Shown: piece by piece, positions 53,165 through 61,816 of the stretch
Layout: the number at the start of each line of letters is the position of its first letter
How positions within the stretch are numbered: position 1 is the first letter of the stretch
Assembly: GCA_046957575.1 (NCBI GenBank)
Contig: JBKUOG010000001.1
Span: 62,001-126,000 of the forward strand
Direction: 5' to 3'
Length of the DNA stretch: 64,000 nucleotides
Source: UMGS1370 sp046957575
GTDB taxonomy: Bacteria; Bacillota; Clostridia; Lachnospirales; Lachnospiraceae
Translations under genes and position numbers: made by a program
The notes under the pieces: model-generated
Told to the model about the DNA's origin: nothing
What the model saw: only the letters and a program-made list of their open reading frames with translations
Database searches by the model: none

Positions 53165-53650
53165 TTATTTTTTTGCAAAGCAGTTCATAAAAAAGTCTGT
53201 AAACTTTTCCAGTTCTTCTTTCTGCTCTACATACACATACAGTTTCTCATCTTCCAGCCACTCATAGGCATTAATCCCAATATATCCTTTTTTATCCGGA
53301 TAAATAATAAATGCATCGGTCGGGTATTTGTTCCGGTATGCCTTTAAAATCTCACTTTTCCGATAATAAGCAGCCTCACCGCATGCAGAAAGATCCGGGA
53401 CTGTCGGAACCACTGCCACTGTGGGTTCTGTTTCCTTCCATCCCACAATCAAATTGCCGATTTTCGTTTTGCTTCCATGGACAAATCCATAATTAAAACG
53501 GCTTACATCTTCTGTATAGCCAAAAAGAAGCTGATAATCATCCCCATTTTCCACCTTTTGGTTAAACAGCGCCCGCATCTTAATCCGATTGGCATTGCTT
53601 TTTTCCATGTCCACCTCAGGTCCTTTAAAAAGTTTGCTGAAAAATCCCAT
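53165..53650 (-). CDS. Conserved hypothetical protein
   Basis: About 161 residues from ATG 53650 ('MGFFSKLFKGPEVDMEKSN'), with 'TAGGAGG' 8 nt upstream. The N-terminus is a short amphipathic helix like those of small membrane-surface proteins, followed by a mixed alpha/beta domain ('YQLLFGYTEDVSRFNYGFVHGSKTKIGNLIVGWKE', 'YPTDAFIIYPDKKGYIGINAYEWLEDEKLYVYVEQKEELEKF'). No signal peptide. I do not recognise a family. It stands alone between nrdA and tetR. Confidence 0.65.
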   Translation of the reverse strand: MGFFSKLFKGPEVDMEKSNANRIKMRALFNQKVENGDDYQLLFGYTEDVSRFNYGFVHGSKTKIGNLIVGWKETEPTVAVVPTVPDLSACGEAAYYRKSEILKAYRNKYPTDAFIIYPDKKGYIGINAYEWLEDEKLYVYVEQKEELEKFTDFFMNCFAKK

Positions 53651-53711
53651 AATCATTTCCTCCTAATTATTTTATATAAAGACAATTTTTAAAATTTATC
53701 TTTATTTTGTC

Positions 53712-53765
53712 TAAAAAGAAATCCGCCCAAATCAGACGTTTCAAACATGAGACGGATTTCTGTTT
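53712..53765 (-). terminator. Terminator after the TetR gene
   Basis: AGAAATCCG pairs with CGGATTTCT around a loop; the minus strand then reads TTTTTAG. Confidence 0.75.
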
Positions 53766-53803
53766 CTTACATTTTACAACTTTTCAATCAATTCGTATAG
53801 TAC

Positions 53804-54409
53804 CTATTTAAAAGATTCCAGCACATCAATGATTGCCTCGATCTGAAAATCGACTGTATCATCTGCAGCTTCCGGAACAAACAGCGGAAGGGTATCTGGG
53901 ATAGCTCTTCGGACAATCAGCACTGTCAGGCTCAAGTTGATAAACAGGCTGACCCGTTTTCTGTCTGCCTTTATGCCGAATATCTCTAAAATCCGGCCGA
54001 ACAGAAAGGCCTGCTTTTCCCGGAATATACGGCAGCTCTCTCCGGACAGACGCCTAAAAATAAGCTGCTGTTCTTCTATAGTTAAAACAGCAATTCCATT
54101 TTCTTCTCCATAGCAGCAGGAATAGAGGAACTTCCTGACACCCTCTCTCCAGTTTAGTCCTTCATCCTCCATAAGACTTTTGGCATACGAAAGAATTTGG
54201 GGCTGCTGAAAGTAAAGAGTTTCCACAACAAAATCTTCCTTTGTCGAAAAAAACGTGTAGAAGAATGTTCGCGAAATGCCAACTTTCTTATAAATTTGCT
54301 CAACAGTTGTGTGCTGAATCCCCTGTTTTGCCATCAACTTAAGTCCGGTCTCAATCAGCCGCGTCCGAATCTGCTCCCGTTCTTTTTCTGAATATGATAC
54401 CCTTGGCAT
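53804..54409 (-). CDS. TetR-family transcriptional regulator
   Basis: A 201-residue regulator with an N-terminal HTH 'REQIRTRLIETGLKLMAKQGIQHTTVEQIYKKVGISRTFFYTFFSTKEDFV'; the C-terminal ligand-binding domain is all helical. It starts 20 nt after the DUF5722 gene in the same direction, so it is probably co-transcribed with it. Confidence 0.9.
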   Translation of the reverse strand: MPRVSYSEKEREQIRTRLIETGLKLMAKQGIQHTTVEQIYKKVGISRTFFYTFFSTKEDFVVETLYFQQPQILSYAKSLMEDEGLNWREGVRKFLYSCCYGEENGIAVLTIEEQQLIFRRLSGESCRIFREKQAFLFGRILEIFGIKADRKRVSLFINLSLTVLIVRRAIPDTLPLFVPEAADDTVDFQIEAIIDVLESFK

Positions 54410-54429
54410 TCTCTTCTCTCCAAAACAAC

Positions 54430-56106
54430 CTATCTGCGTTTTTCTTTATTGCGGTACTTAAAGTTTGGGATAACATCTCCCCAGTTTTCAATACCAATAA
54501 TCCCTTTGGCAAAGTCTGTTACTTCCAGGGTTTCATTTACCTTGTCAATATAGCGGTATACTTCCCAGATCTTTTTCTGCCCGGTGGGCACCACCCGGTT
54601 ACCGGCTTTCATGTCACAGCTCCACAGTCCAAACGCACAGGAAAGTTCTGTCTCTGATATGGCGTCTACCTGGCGGCTCATGATAAAGGCGTCAATGTGC
54701 GGATTGCTGTCCGCAATATAATAAGCATAAGCAAAGGCGGCTGCCTGCAGCTCTTCACAGTCTCCTCTGGTAGCACTCTTAGAAGTAAATCCCTGCTCGG
54801 ATAAAATAATGGGACGGACTTCTCCCTTGCTGTCTAACAGATGGTTCTGACTAAAATAATTGGTCAAAAGTTCCAGGTTGGCGAAATTGATAATCGGAGA
54901 ATTGTAATCCCAGGTAATCAGTCCAGTCTGGCTGTCGTCCCAGAACTCCGGCTCTGTCAGCGGAACGGAATACGGATGATATGCAAGGCCCCAATCCATC
55001 TGTCCCTTTGCCGTCACCAGATTGTTGAAAGTATCCACTACTTCCTTTCCGCCATACTTGGTCGTCCCGTTAATCTCATTATTCCAGTTGTAGTCCAGGG
55101 AAAAATATACCCGGTCATTGGCATTGGTGCTCTTAATGGCTGTATAGAATACCCGGAACGCTCTCTCAAACTCGGTCATATACCTGGTCACATCCATGGG
55201 ACCGATATAATTCCACTGCTGATTGTTAATCTCATTGCCGATGATCCAGTTAGAAATTTTTCCATGAGTGCCGTCATAGCGCTCTGCCAGGAAGGAAGCC
55301 ATGGCCTTAATATCCTCATATCCGGCTTCGGTTGCCGCATTAAACATATAGTAATTTGCAGACGCATTTTTCTTAGTTCCCGGATAAATCAAATCCGGAG
55401 TCGTGTCATTCCAGCTATTTAAAATTACTGCTGTAACAGAAATCCCCTTTGCCGAAAAATCAAAAATCGTCTTATCGTAAATATCAAAAAATTCCTTGCT
55501 GAAATGATAGGTTTTCCCCTCGTACTCATAATCAATGCCAGTGCCTAACATAGCCTGAAACGGAATGTTGACAATGGTGTGCTTTACCCCCAAAGCAAAG
55601 GCATCGTTCAGCATATCGTGCTCAATCAGCAGACCCTTTTTGCTTAAAGGCTCGTGAAACGGCTTCTGGTTTTTGGCAATTTTTTCCGGATTGGTAATAT
55701 AATGGGGCTGGCTGACTGCCACATAATTGGATCCATCCCATACCGTTACCACAAACTTGGAATACAGACGGCTGTCTGCTGTACCAGCATTTAACGGAAA
55801 AGTGAAGGTCACTTCATTTGCCTTGTCCACTGCCTGCACATATCCTCTGGTCCGTACAGAGTCCTCATAAGGCTTTAATTCCTTCAGGTAAAAATGATTG
55901 TCTGCCCCTGAGATCGCTCCTGTATCAACTGCAGTAACCCTGACGTTTCCATCATCTGTAATCTCACACGAGGTAATCTGAACATTCTCTGTGGCCTGAC
56001 CGCCTTCTGCATCCGCATAGGAAACGCCTGCATGAAACAGGCACAAAACGGCTGCTAAAAGGATCCAGACTGCTGTTTTTACCCTCGCTATCATTCTTGT
56101 TGTCAA
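54430..56106 (-). CDS. Secreted DUF5722 glycoside hydrolase-like protein
   Basis: A 558-residue exported protein. A signal peptide (about 1-32) precedes a beta-rich N-domain and then a DUF5722 TIM barrel. Two acidic residues sit where clan-A hydrolases have the acid/base and nucleophile: E292 in 'NWIIGNEINNQ' and E437 in 'PIILSEQGFTS'. 'HPYSVPLTEPEFWDD' is family-typical. The start is TTG, with AAGGAGG 7 nt upstream. Substrate unknown; neighbours suggest complex glycans. MITE copy 2 lies 128 nt upstream. Confidence 0.8.
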   Translation of the reverse strand: MTTRMIARVKTAVWILLAAVLCLFHAGVSYADAEGGQATENVQITSCEITDDGNVRVTAVDTGAISGADNHFYLKELKPYEDSVRTRGYVQAVDKANEVTFTFPLNAGTADSRLYSKFVVTVWDGSNYVAVSQPHYITNPEKIAKNQKPFHEPLSKKGLLIEHDMLNDAFALGVKHTIVNIPFQAMLGTGIDYEYEGKTYHFSKEFFDIYDKTIFDFSAKGISVTAVILNSWNDTTPDLIYPGTKKNASANYYMFNAATEAGYEDIKAMASFLAERYDGTHGKISNWIIGNEINNQQWNYIGPMDVTRYMTEFERAFRVFYTAIKSTNANDRVYFSLDYNWNNEINGTTKYGGKEVVDTFNNLVTAKGQMDWGLAYHPYSVPLTEPEFWDDSQTGLITWDYNSPIINFANLELLTNYFSQNHLLDSKGEVRPIILSEQGFTSKSATRGDCEELQAAAFAYAYYIADSNPHIDAFIMSRQVDAISETELSCAFGLWSCDMKAGNRVVPTGQKKIWEVYRYIDKVNETLEVTDFAKGIIGIENWGDVIPNFKYRNKEKRR

Positions 56107-56233
56107 AACTTTGCCTCCTTATTTCCTCTTATTCCGGGCATTTTAGTCTGCCCGCCGCATTTATTATACTGTCTGGACAGGAAAAAGAAAAGTTTCTATC
56201 CTCTTACATTGTCTTACAATTTCCTTAACTGGA

Positions 56234-56383
56234 GTAACCGTTCAGCCATGCGAAGATTCAGCCAGGAAAAATGTTAAAAGCTTGTTTTCATAAGAGTTTT
56301 CCTGGCTGAATCTTCATCGGGCAGACGCCAGGCGCTTCTTGTCCGCCACAAGCAGGCCAGAAGAGACATGGCTGAACTGTTAC
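56234..56383. mobile_element. 150-bp IS66-like MITE, copy 2
   Basis: Ends GTAACCGTTCAGCCATG and its near-complement CATGGCTGAACTGTTAC. It is flanked by the 8-bp direct repeat TAACTGGA (56226-56233 and 56384-56391). A perfect internal 19-bp inverted repeat GAAGATTCAGCCAGGAAAA (56252-56270 with 56297-56315) forms a large hairpin. No ORF. Starting GTAA and 8-bp duplications are typical of the IS66 family. Confidence 0.92.
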
Positions 56384-56540
56384 TAACTGGAAAATTTCTG
56401 CATTTTAGGTCTTTCTATTTTCTGCTTTTTGTGGTATAATATCCTCACTTGACTAGGTACTTCACTAATGAGAATAGATACCTGTCCACTTAGTAGGGTT
56501 TTGTCGAACTTAGGGAATTGGTAAATTTCAATATTTTTAC

Positions 56541-56613
56541 GGGGCATTGGCGCAGTTGGGAGCGCGTTTGAATGGCATTCAAAAGGTCGTGGGTTCGAAT
56601 CCCATATGCTCCA
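56541..56613 (+). tRNA. tRNA-Ala (GGC)
   Basis: A complete cloverleaf: acceptor GGGGCAT/ATGCTCC, D-arm, anticodon stem TTTGA/TCAAA around loop ATGGCAT (anticodon GGC) and T-arm with GGTTCGAAT. Discriminator A; CCA is not encoded. A TATAAT about 110 nt upstream (near 56436) is the likely -10. Confidence 0.93.
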
Positions 56614-56626
56614 TGTTTGACAGGTC

Positions 56627-56673
56627 AGAAAATCCGAGTCCGTTTTCTTTTAGAATCCGGCTCGGATTTTTTG
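56627..56673 (+). terminator. Terminator of tRNA-Ala
   Basis: AAAATCCGAG pairs with CTCGGATTTT followed by TTGCTTTTTT. Also usable by the convergent sulfatase gene. Confidence 0.8.
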
Positions 56674-56678
56674 CTTTT

Positions 56679-58277
56679 TTATTTCTTTAGTCCCTGCAGA
56701 TACTGCACTAAAATCCCCTGTTTAATACCGTCCTGAATTTTTTGCTTTACCTCTTCTTCATGTTCAGGAGGACAAAGCGCTTTTACTCTGGCCCAAAGCA
56801 TCTCGTTGGTGAAACGCCTGTCGTAAGCATAAGGCACTGTATCGCAGGTTCTCTGATACCACTTCATTAACTCTATCTGCATCCTGACAATCGTTTCCTT
56901 ATAAGAAGGGTCCTGAATCCGGTTGTGGATTTCAGACGGATCTTTTTCCATATCATAAAACTCGTCTTCCCCGGTTATCCGGCTGACATATTTATACCTT
57001 TCATCCCGAATCATCGTCCCCTTGGCATGGGCGTTTCCATCTGACTGAGCTTTCATTTTCGGCCAGTATACAAAGCTTTCTGGCGGACCGGACGGACCAG
57101 ATGCGTGAAATTCATCGCAGTGGGTTTCCTCTAAAAGCCGTCCCCCTTCGCAGAATACATAAAAGCGGTTCTTTGATGTGTGTCCTTCCAGAATCGGCCT
57201 CAGGCTTTTTCCAAAATGTGTCCGATTTGGTTTGACTCCTGCATAGTCTATGGCTGTGGCATAAAAGTCTATCAGTTCCGTCAGCGCATCGCTTATGCCC
57301 AGCGCATGGGAAACATTCTCTTTTGGCGCTTTCACTAACAGCGGTACTCTGGTCAGACAATCCTCAAACGTATTCTGTGCCTTTTCCGTCAGGCTGTAAT
57401 CTCCTGCAAAATCTCCATGATCGCTGAAAAAGAAAATCAGACAGTCGTCATACATTCCTTTGTCCTTTAATGCCTGACATAAACGGCGAAATTGTTCATC
57501 TATTTTAGAGCACATTCCAAGGTAAGTGGCCCGAAGTTCATCCCAATCCTTTTCTGTGTACTCTCCCATATCCTGATACTGGCGGATCTGATCCAGCATC
57601 TGCGCTTTATTCGTGCATTGCTCATGCTCGATTCTTTGGGGAAGTTTTTCTCTGTCAATGGCTGAAAAGTACGGCTCTTCTACCTGGTAAGGCACATGAG
57701 GATAATTCAGCCCCAGAAACATACATAACGGTTTTTCTCCGTCATAGTCCCGAATTTTTTGAATCGCTTTGTCCACATCTTCATCATCGCTGCTGTAATT
57801 ACGCCCATTCTCATCAAGCCCCAGTTGTCCTTCAAAATGCGAGTAACGATCTTTTCCCAAATGGTCAGCGGGATGGACAGGCCCCGGCGCTTCCTCCACA
57901 TTTCCGCCATAAAAAATCTCATCCGCATTACTTTCTGCCCAGCCCTCTATCTGTCCGGCAAACAAATCGTTTCTGGCATTCATCCACACAAAGTATCCTG
58001 CCTGCCGCAGTTCTGAAAACAGATTGCTCTCTCCTGGATGAAGAAGATAGCTCATGGTTCTGTGGCCATGGACATGAGGGTACAGTCCTGTAAAAAAGCT
58101 GCATCGGCTGGGAACGCAGACCGTATTCTGACAAAAGGCATGGGAAAAAGATACACCTTCTTTTTCTGAAAATTCATCTAAAAACGGAGTCACTGCCGCG
58201 GGATTTCCCATATGTCCCATGGTGTCCCAGCGCATTTCATCCGGATTAAAAATAATAATATGAGGCTGTTTTCTCAA
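56679..58277 (-). CDS. Cys-type sulfatase
   Basis: A 532-residue sulfatase. The formylglycine motif is C54-V-P-S-R ('NTVCVPSRCSFFTG'); N-terminal metal residues are in 'IIIFNPDEMRWD' and the second metal site in 'FFFSDHGDFAGD'. Maturation needs an anaerobic sulfatase-maturating enzyme, not found in this window. No signal peptide, so it is cytosolic. The start codon is TTG with GGAGGGAG 5 nt upstream. Its neighbours (a GH3 hexosaminidase remnant, DUF5722) suggest desulfation of host or algal glycans after import. Confidence 0.9.
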   Translation of the reverse strand: MRKQPHIIIFNPDEMRWDTMGHMGNPAAVTPFLDEFSEKEGVSFSHAFCQNTVCVPSRCSFFTGLYPHVHGHRTMSYLLHPGESNLFSELRQAGYFVWMNARNDLFAGQIEGWAESNADEIFYGGNVEEAPGPVHPADHLGKDRYSHFEGQLGLDENGRNYSSDDEDVDKAIQKIRDYDGEKPLCMFLGLNYPHVPYQVEEPYFSAIDREKLPQRIEHEQCTNKAQMLDQIRQYQDMGEYTEKDWDELRATYLGMCSKIDEQFRRLCQALKDKGMYDDCLIFFFSDHGDFAGDYSLTEKAQNTFEDCLTRVPLLVKAPKENVSHALGISDALTELIDFYATAIDYAGVKPNRTHFGKSLRPILEGHTSKNRFYVFCEGGRLLEETHCDEFHASGPSGPPESFVYWPKMKAQSDGNAHAKGTMIRDERYKYVSRITGEDEFYDMEKDPSEIHNRIQDPSYKETIVRMQIELMKWYQRTCDTVPYAYDRRFTNEMLWARVKALCPPEHEEEVKQKIQDGIKQGILVQYLQGLKK

Positions 58278-58295
58278 TTTGCTCCCTCCTGTTTT

Positions 58296-58633
58296 CTAAA
58301 ATCTGGTATCCCAGGTACCGCACCATACTGATTCCTCATGCTGACCTTCAAACGGCTCCAGTCCTGCGATTTTTTTAATGGTTTCTTCAATGGTATCCGG
58401 ACGGTTGTTATAGGCATTGATAAATGCCGGAACTCTGGATACGTCAATCAGATGGTTGGTGTAATTATATAGAGATAAGGGATTTTGGCGCGCTCCTGCA
58501 GATCCGGCATAATCTTTTGAGTCCTTTCATTGCCAAACAAGGCAGCCCGAAACGGAATCCCTCCGATAGGGTATTTTTTCAAAAATTCAATCAGTTCTTC
58601 CCTGCTCATTCCCATTAAAGGGTCTGCAAACAC
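58296..58633 (-). pseudogene. GH3 beta-hexosaminidase remnant with internal deletion
   Basis: The N-terminal piece 'MSREELIEFLKKYPIGGIPFRAALFGN...LQERAKIPYLY' resembles the start of GH3 proteins. The C-terminal piece, in another frame, 'LIDVSRVPAFINAYNNRPDT...SVWCGTWDTRF' and a stop resembles the very end of GH3 hexosaminidases. Almost the entire catalytic barrel between them is missing, with the junction near 58460. It stops 19 nt before the sulfatase start and was probably the preceding gene in that operon. Confidence 0.7.
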
Positions 58634-58791
58634 CTGTTTTAAATAGTTATTTTATTAATTTAATTAAATTATAGCAGATTTTTTGAAGTTTGTCTACTCA
58701 TTTTTTATGACTGTTTTTCTGTGTACAGGCACAAAGCCGGCTATTTTTCTATACCATACATTATAACGTCTAATAAAAGAGAGGTTTTTCT
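58634..58791. other. AT-rich intergenic region
   Basis: About 160 bases with no gene. It should hold the divergent promoters for the GH3/sulfatase pair and the repeat protein; I could not place -10/-35 elements confidently. Confidence 0.4.
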
Positions 58792-59724
58792 ATGGCTGAG
58801 TCTATTTATACAGCTATGGCAGTTGGGGATGGGTATCCCGTACCGCCTCTGCCAAATCCTGGTGAAGGCGGACCGATTCCGGACTTTGATTTTCCTCCGG
58901 ATACCAATCCGGATAACGGAGGAACGCCAGTGGTTCCTCTTCCAAATCCTGGCGAAGGCGGTCCTCTGCCCCCATTTCCGGAAAATAATGGGAATACTCC
59001 TATGATTCCCCTGCCAAATCCTGGTGAAGGCGGACCGGTCTCCGGCGGCAATACCAACAGCAGCGGAGGAATTTTGGGCTCCATTATCACTGTTATCCCG
59101 CGCCCCATTATCCCCTGTTACTTCTGCAATTCCACCCAGTACGGAACAGTCCGGTTTTTAAATGCAGCCTCTGGCTACAATCCATTTTTAATTTATATCG
59201 GAAATCAACTGGTAGTCAATTCCCTGGGAAATGCCGAGATCAGCCAGTATGGCAGAGTCTCTGCTGGAAGACAGACCATTACGGTTTCCGGGCAAAACGG
59301 GTATGTGTACATCCAGAAATCTATTACGGTCCGCTCCGGTCAGGCCATGACAGTTGCCATCTTTAACACAGCAAACGGCCTGGATTTAATGGAGATTACT
59401 GACAATACCTGCCAGGCAGGAACCGGAACTGGCTGCTTCAGAGCCTGCAATCTTTCTGTCACCAATCAGAGTCTCAATGTCTCTTTAAACCGCAATTACG
59501 TCACCTTCCAGGGATTAAGCTACAAACAGATCACAGGAGCCGTCTATCTGCCCATGGGTTCCTATCTAGTTCAGGTATTTAATAATCCTTCCTTTACCGG
59601 CAATTCTCTGGTATCTTCTTCTTTGTATGTGCGTCCGGGCACTTCTTATACGCTTTACATCTTTAACTGGAATTCTTCCAGGGACGCAATCCGTACTCTG
59701 GTGGTGGAGGATCGGCAGGCATAA
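58792..59724 (+). CDS. DUF4397-domain protein with PLPNPGEGGP repeats
   Basis: A 310-residue protein. Three exact copies of PLPNPGEGGP lie at residues 19-28, 49-58 and 73-82, separated by Pro/Gly/Asn/Asp-rich spacers. The C-terminal about 200 residues match DUF4397: 'YGTVRFLNAASGYNPFLIYIGNQLVVNS' and 'YLVQVFNN...TLYIFNWNSSRDAIRTLVVED'. Cys pairs occur in 'CYFC' and 'CQAGTGTGCFRAC'. No signal peptide, lipobox or membrane helix is visible, odd for an otherwise surface-like protein. RBS 'AGAGAGG'. Monocistronic. Confidence 0.75.
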   Translation: MAESIYTAMAVGDGYPVPPLPNPGEGGPIPDFDFPPDTNPDNGGTPVVPLPNPGEGGPLPPFPENNGNTPMIPLPNPGEGGPVSGGNTNSSGGILGSIITVIPRPIIPCYFCNSTQYGTVRFLNAASGYNPFLIYIGNQLVVNSLGNAEISQYGRVSAGRQTITVSGQNGYVYIQKSITVRSGQAMTVAIFNTANGLDLMEITDNTCQAGTGTGCFRACNLSVTNQSLNVSLNRNYVTFQGLSYKQITGAVYLPMGSYLVQVFNNPSFTGNSLVSSSLYVRPGTSYTLYIFNWNSSRDAIRTLVVEDRQA

Positions 59725-59732
59725 GCTGGTAG

Positions 59733-59780
59733 AAACGGGAGCGTTTACAACTTATACAAATTGCAAACTCTCCCGTTTTA
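59733..59780. terminator. Bidirectional terminator between the repeat protein and the GH5-like gene
   Basis: AAACGGGAG (59733-59741) pairs with CTCCCGTTT (59770-59778), extended by an inner GTTT/AAAC pairing; both 3' ends enter T-rich sequence. Confidence 0.85.
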
Positions 59781-59784
59781 AATC

Positions 59785-60951
59785 CTATTCTGCATAAATG
59801 GTTTCTACAACAGAAAGCATAAATGGAATCCATTGATTATTTTTAGCATCATAAAATTTTGTATCCGCATTGACAGCAAAGGGAATTTTTGAGGATGTCA
59901 GTGCGGATGTCATATAAGAAGCAAACTCCGCCTGTTCCTCTACCGTATATACATTTCCCTTGTTGTAATTACCAGGCATCCATGCTCCAACCCAGGTGGG
60001 AATGCCTGTCTGCTTCTGCCATTCCAGTGCTGCTGCAATTTTGTCTGTAATCAGCTTCTTTTCTGCATCCGTTCCTGTTGTCCATTTTTTCTTTTCGTTG
60101 TCTTTATCTGGTCCTGAAGCATAAAAATGCCACTCTGCCATCAAATATCCATTATGTGCGGATGGAATCTTCAATTCATGCAGATAATAAGGATCGGAAC
60201 GCAGTCTTGGAGAAATCATAATAATCCGCTCCGGATTAGACTGCCTGATTGCAGATACCGTCTGCTCATAAAGTTCATTCAGTACTTCCGGCATTTTATT
60301 GACAGCATCTGAAGACTCTATCATCAAATCAAAAGACAGAAGGTGAGAATAATCTCTGTAATGTTTTGCCATAGTTTTCCACCACTGTACAACATGATCC
60401 ATTGTCTGCTGGCAGGGATTTTCCTTAAATTCATGAGCCTGGTATGCAAGAACCGGAATAATCCCGTTATCCAGACAATCCTTTATCTGCTGGTCCAGAT
60501 TTTTCAGCAATTCCTGCGTAATATCATCTTTCACCCGAATGCGAACATGGCTGACTCCTTTCGCTTTAAAATCTTTTACCATCTGCTGATTATAAGTAGC
60601 TGTCTGCTTTGGAAATTCAGACCAGGTAACGTCCATCCCTTTCCCAAGCAATGACTGGTAAACCCAGGGAGATACCGCCTGATCCCTTTCTTTTCCCAGA
60701 TTCTCAATCCAACTGCCATCACTCCCGACTACATATCCATCTGGTGTCATAGTATTGCGTGCCATGTATCCATTCGACTTAAAATAATACCATTTTCCAT
60801 TGATTTGTCTCCATCCCTCCTGAGCATACATCCCATCATCTGTTTCATATCTCCAGCCATATTCGTCCTGTTCCCATTGTCCGGCATAAGCCGAAAAAGC
60901 AACACTCAACTGCATCCCAGCAACCAATATTCCTAATAATAATTTTTTCAT
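59785..60951 (-). CDS. GH5-like secreted protein with cell-wall-binding repeats
   Basis: A 388-residue exported protein. A signal peptide ('MKKLLLGILVAGMQLSVAFSAYAG') precedes aromatic choline/cell-wall-binding-type repeats ('GWRQINGKWYYFKSNGYMARN'), then a GH5-type barrel. The acid/base position keeps Glu (about E212, in 'FDLMIES' instead of NEP) and the His-x-Tyr is 'EWHFY' (about 275-277). Where GH5 has the nucleophile (VGEFG), this protein reads 'WVGAWMP', with Ala about 323. It may therefore be a non-hydrolytic or altered-mechanism member. The start is ATG 60951; upstream in-frame codons overlap the RBS 'AGAGGAAAAGG'. Confidence 0.8.
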   Translation of the reverse strand: MKKLLLGILVAGMQLSVAFSAYAGQWEQDEYGWRYETDDGMYAQEGWRQINGKWYYFKSNGYMARNTMTPDGYVVGSDGSWIENLGKERDQAVSPWVYQSLLGKGMDVTWSEFPKQTATYNQQMVKDFKAKGVSHVRIRVKDDITQELLKNLDQQIKDCLDNGIIPVLAYQAHEFKENPCQQTMDHVVQWWKTMAKHYRDYSHLLSFDLMIESSDAVNKMPEVLNELYEQTVSAIRQSNPERIIMISPRLRSDPYYLHELKIPSAHNGYLMAEWHFYASGPDKDNEKKKWTTGTDAEKKLITDKIAAALEWQKQTGIPTWVGAWMPGNYNKGNVYTVEEQAEFASYMTSALTSSKIPFAVNADTKFYDAKNNQWIPFMLSVVETIYAE

Positions 60952-61107
60952 GCCTTTTCCTCTTCTTTCTTTTTGTGAAGTTATTGTAGCATTTTTCCTA
61001 CTGGTCATTCAAGGCACTTTATGTGGCAAAAATGTGGCAGATGTTTACGATTTTATTCTTCCATGTTATGATAATTTTAAAGATATTTGGACCTTCTGGA
61101 GGTAAAA

Positions 61108-61815
61108 ATGGAAAAGCTGATTTATATTGCAGATGATGAGCCTAATATTCGTCTTATGATGAAAACATTTCTTGAAAGTGAAGGGTTTTTAGTAAAGACC
61201 TTTGAGGATGGTGCCAGTATCCGCCAGGCTGTCTTGACCCAAAAACCAGATATGATTATTCTGGACATTATGATGCCCGGAGAAGACGGATTAAGTCTAT
61301 GTACCTTTTTCCGCAAAAAAAGCAACATTCCTATTATCATTGTATCTGCCAAAGACAGTCCATTAGACAGAGTAACTGGTATCACACTGGGGAGTGATGA
61401 TTATATTACCAAACCTTTTCTTCCCCTGGAATTTATTACTCGTGTAAAAGCATTATTCCGCAGAGTTCAGCTTTCTTCCGAAGATGCCCCTGCTCATGAG
61501 CCGGAAAATCTATATCAATGCGGAAACCTCTCCCTGTATGTCAAGGAGCGGCGCATCCTGGCTGGAGAAAAGATTTTTCCGGCAACTCCCACAGAATTTG
61601 ATTTTCTGCTGTATTTAATTAAACGCAAGGAAACTGCTGTATCAAAAATCGAGCTTTTGGAACATGTATGGCAGTGCCGCTATTCAAAAGAGGAACAGAG
61701 AATGCCGGATGATCTTATGAAACGCCTCAGAAAAAAGCTGAATGCCTATGAATCCTCTGCACGCATTGAAACCATCTGGGGATATGGGTATCGAATCACA
61801 GAAAGGAACGGCTGA
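61108..61815 (+). CDS. OmpR-family response regulator
   Basis: A 235-residue regulator. Receiver domain with the acidic pair 'ADDEPN', phosphoacceptor D53 in 'IILDIMMPGEDG', Ser/Thr in 'IIVSAKDS' and Lys in 'ITKPF'; then a winged-helix DNA-binding domain ('TPTEFDFLLYLIKRKETAVSKIELLEHVWQ...IETIWGYGYRI'). I chose ATG 61108 (TGGAGG upstream) over an in-frame TTG. It is immediately followed by its histidine kinase. Confidence 0.94.
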   Translation: MEKLIYIADDEPNIRLMMKTFLESEGFLVKTFEDGASIRQAVLTQKPDMIILDIMMPGEDGLSLCTFFRKKSNIPIIIVSAKDSPLDRVTGITLGSDDYITKPFLPLEFITRVKALFRRVQLSSEDAPAHEPENLYQCGNLSLYVKERRILAGEKIFPATPTEFDFLLYLIKRKETAVSKIELLEHVWQCRYSKEEQRMPDDLMKRLRKKLNAYESSARIETIWGYGYRITERNG

Positions 61816-61816
61816 A

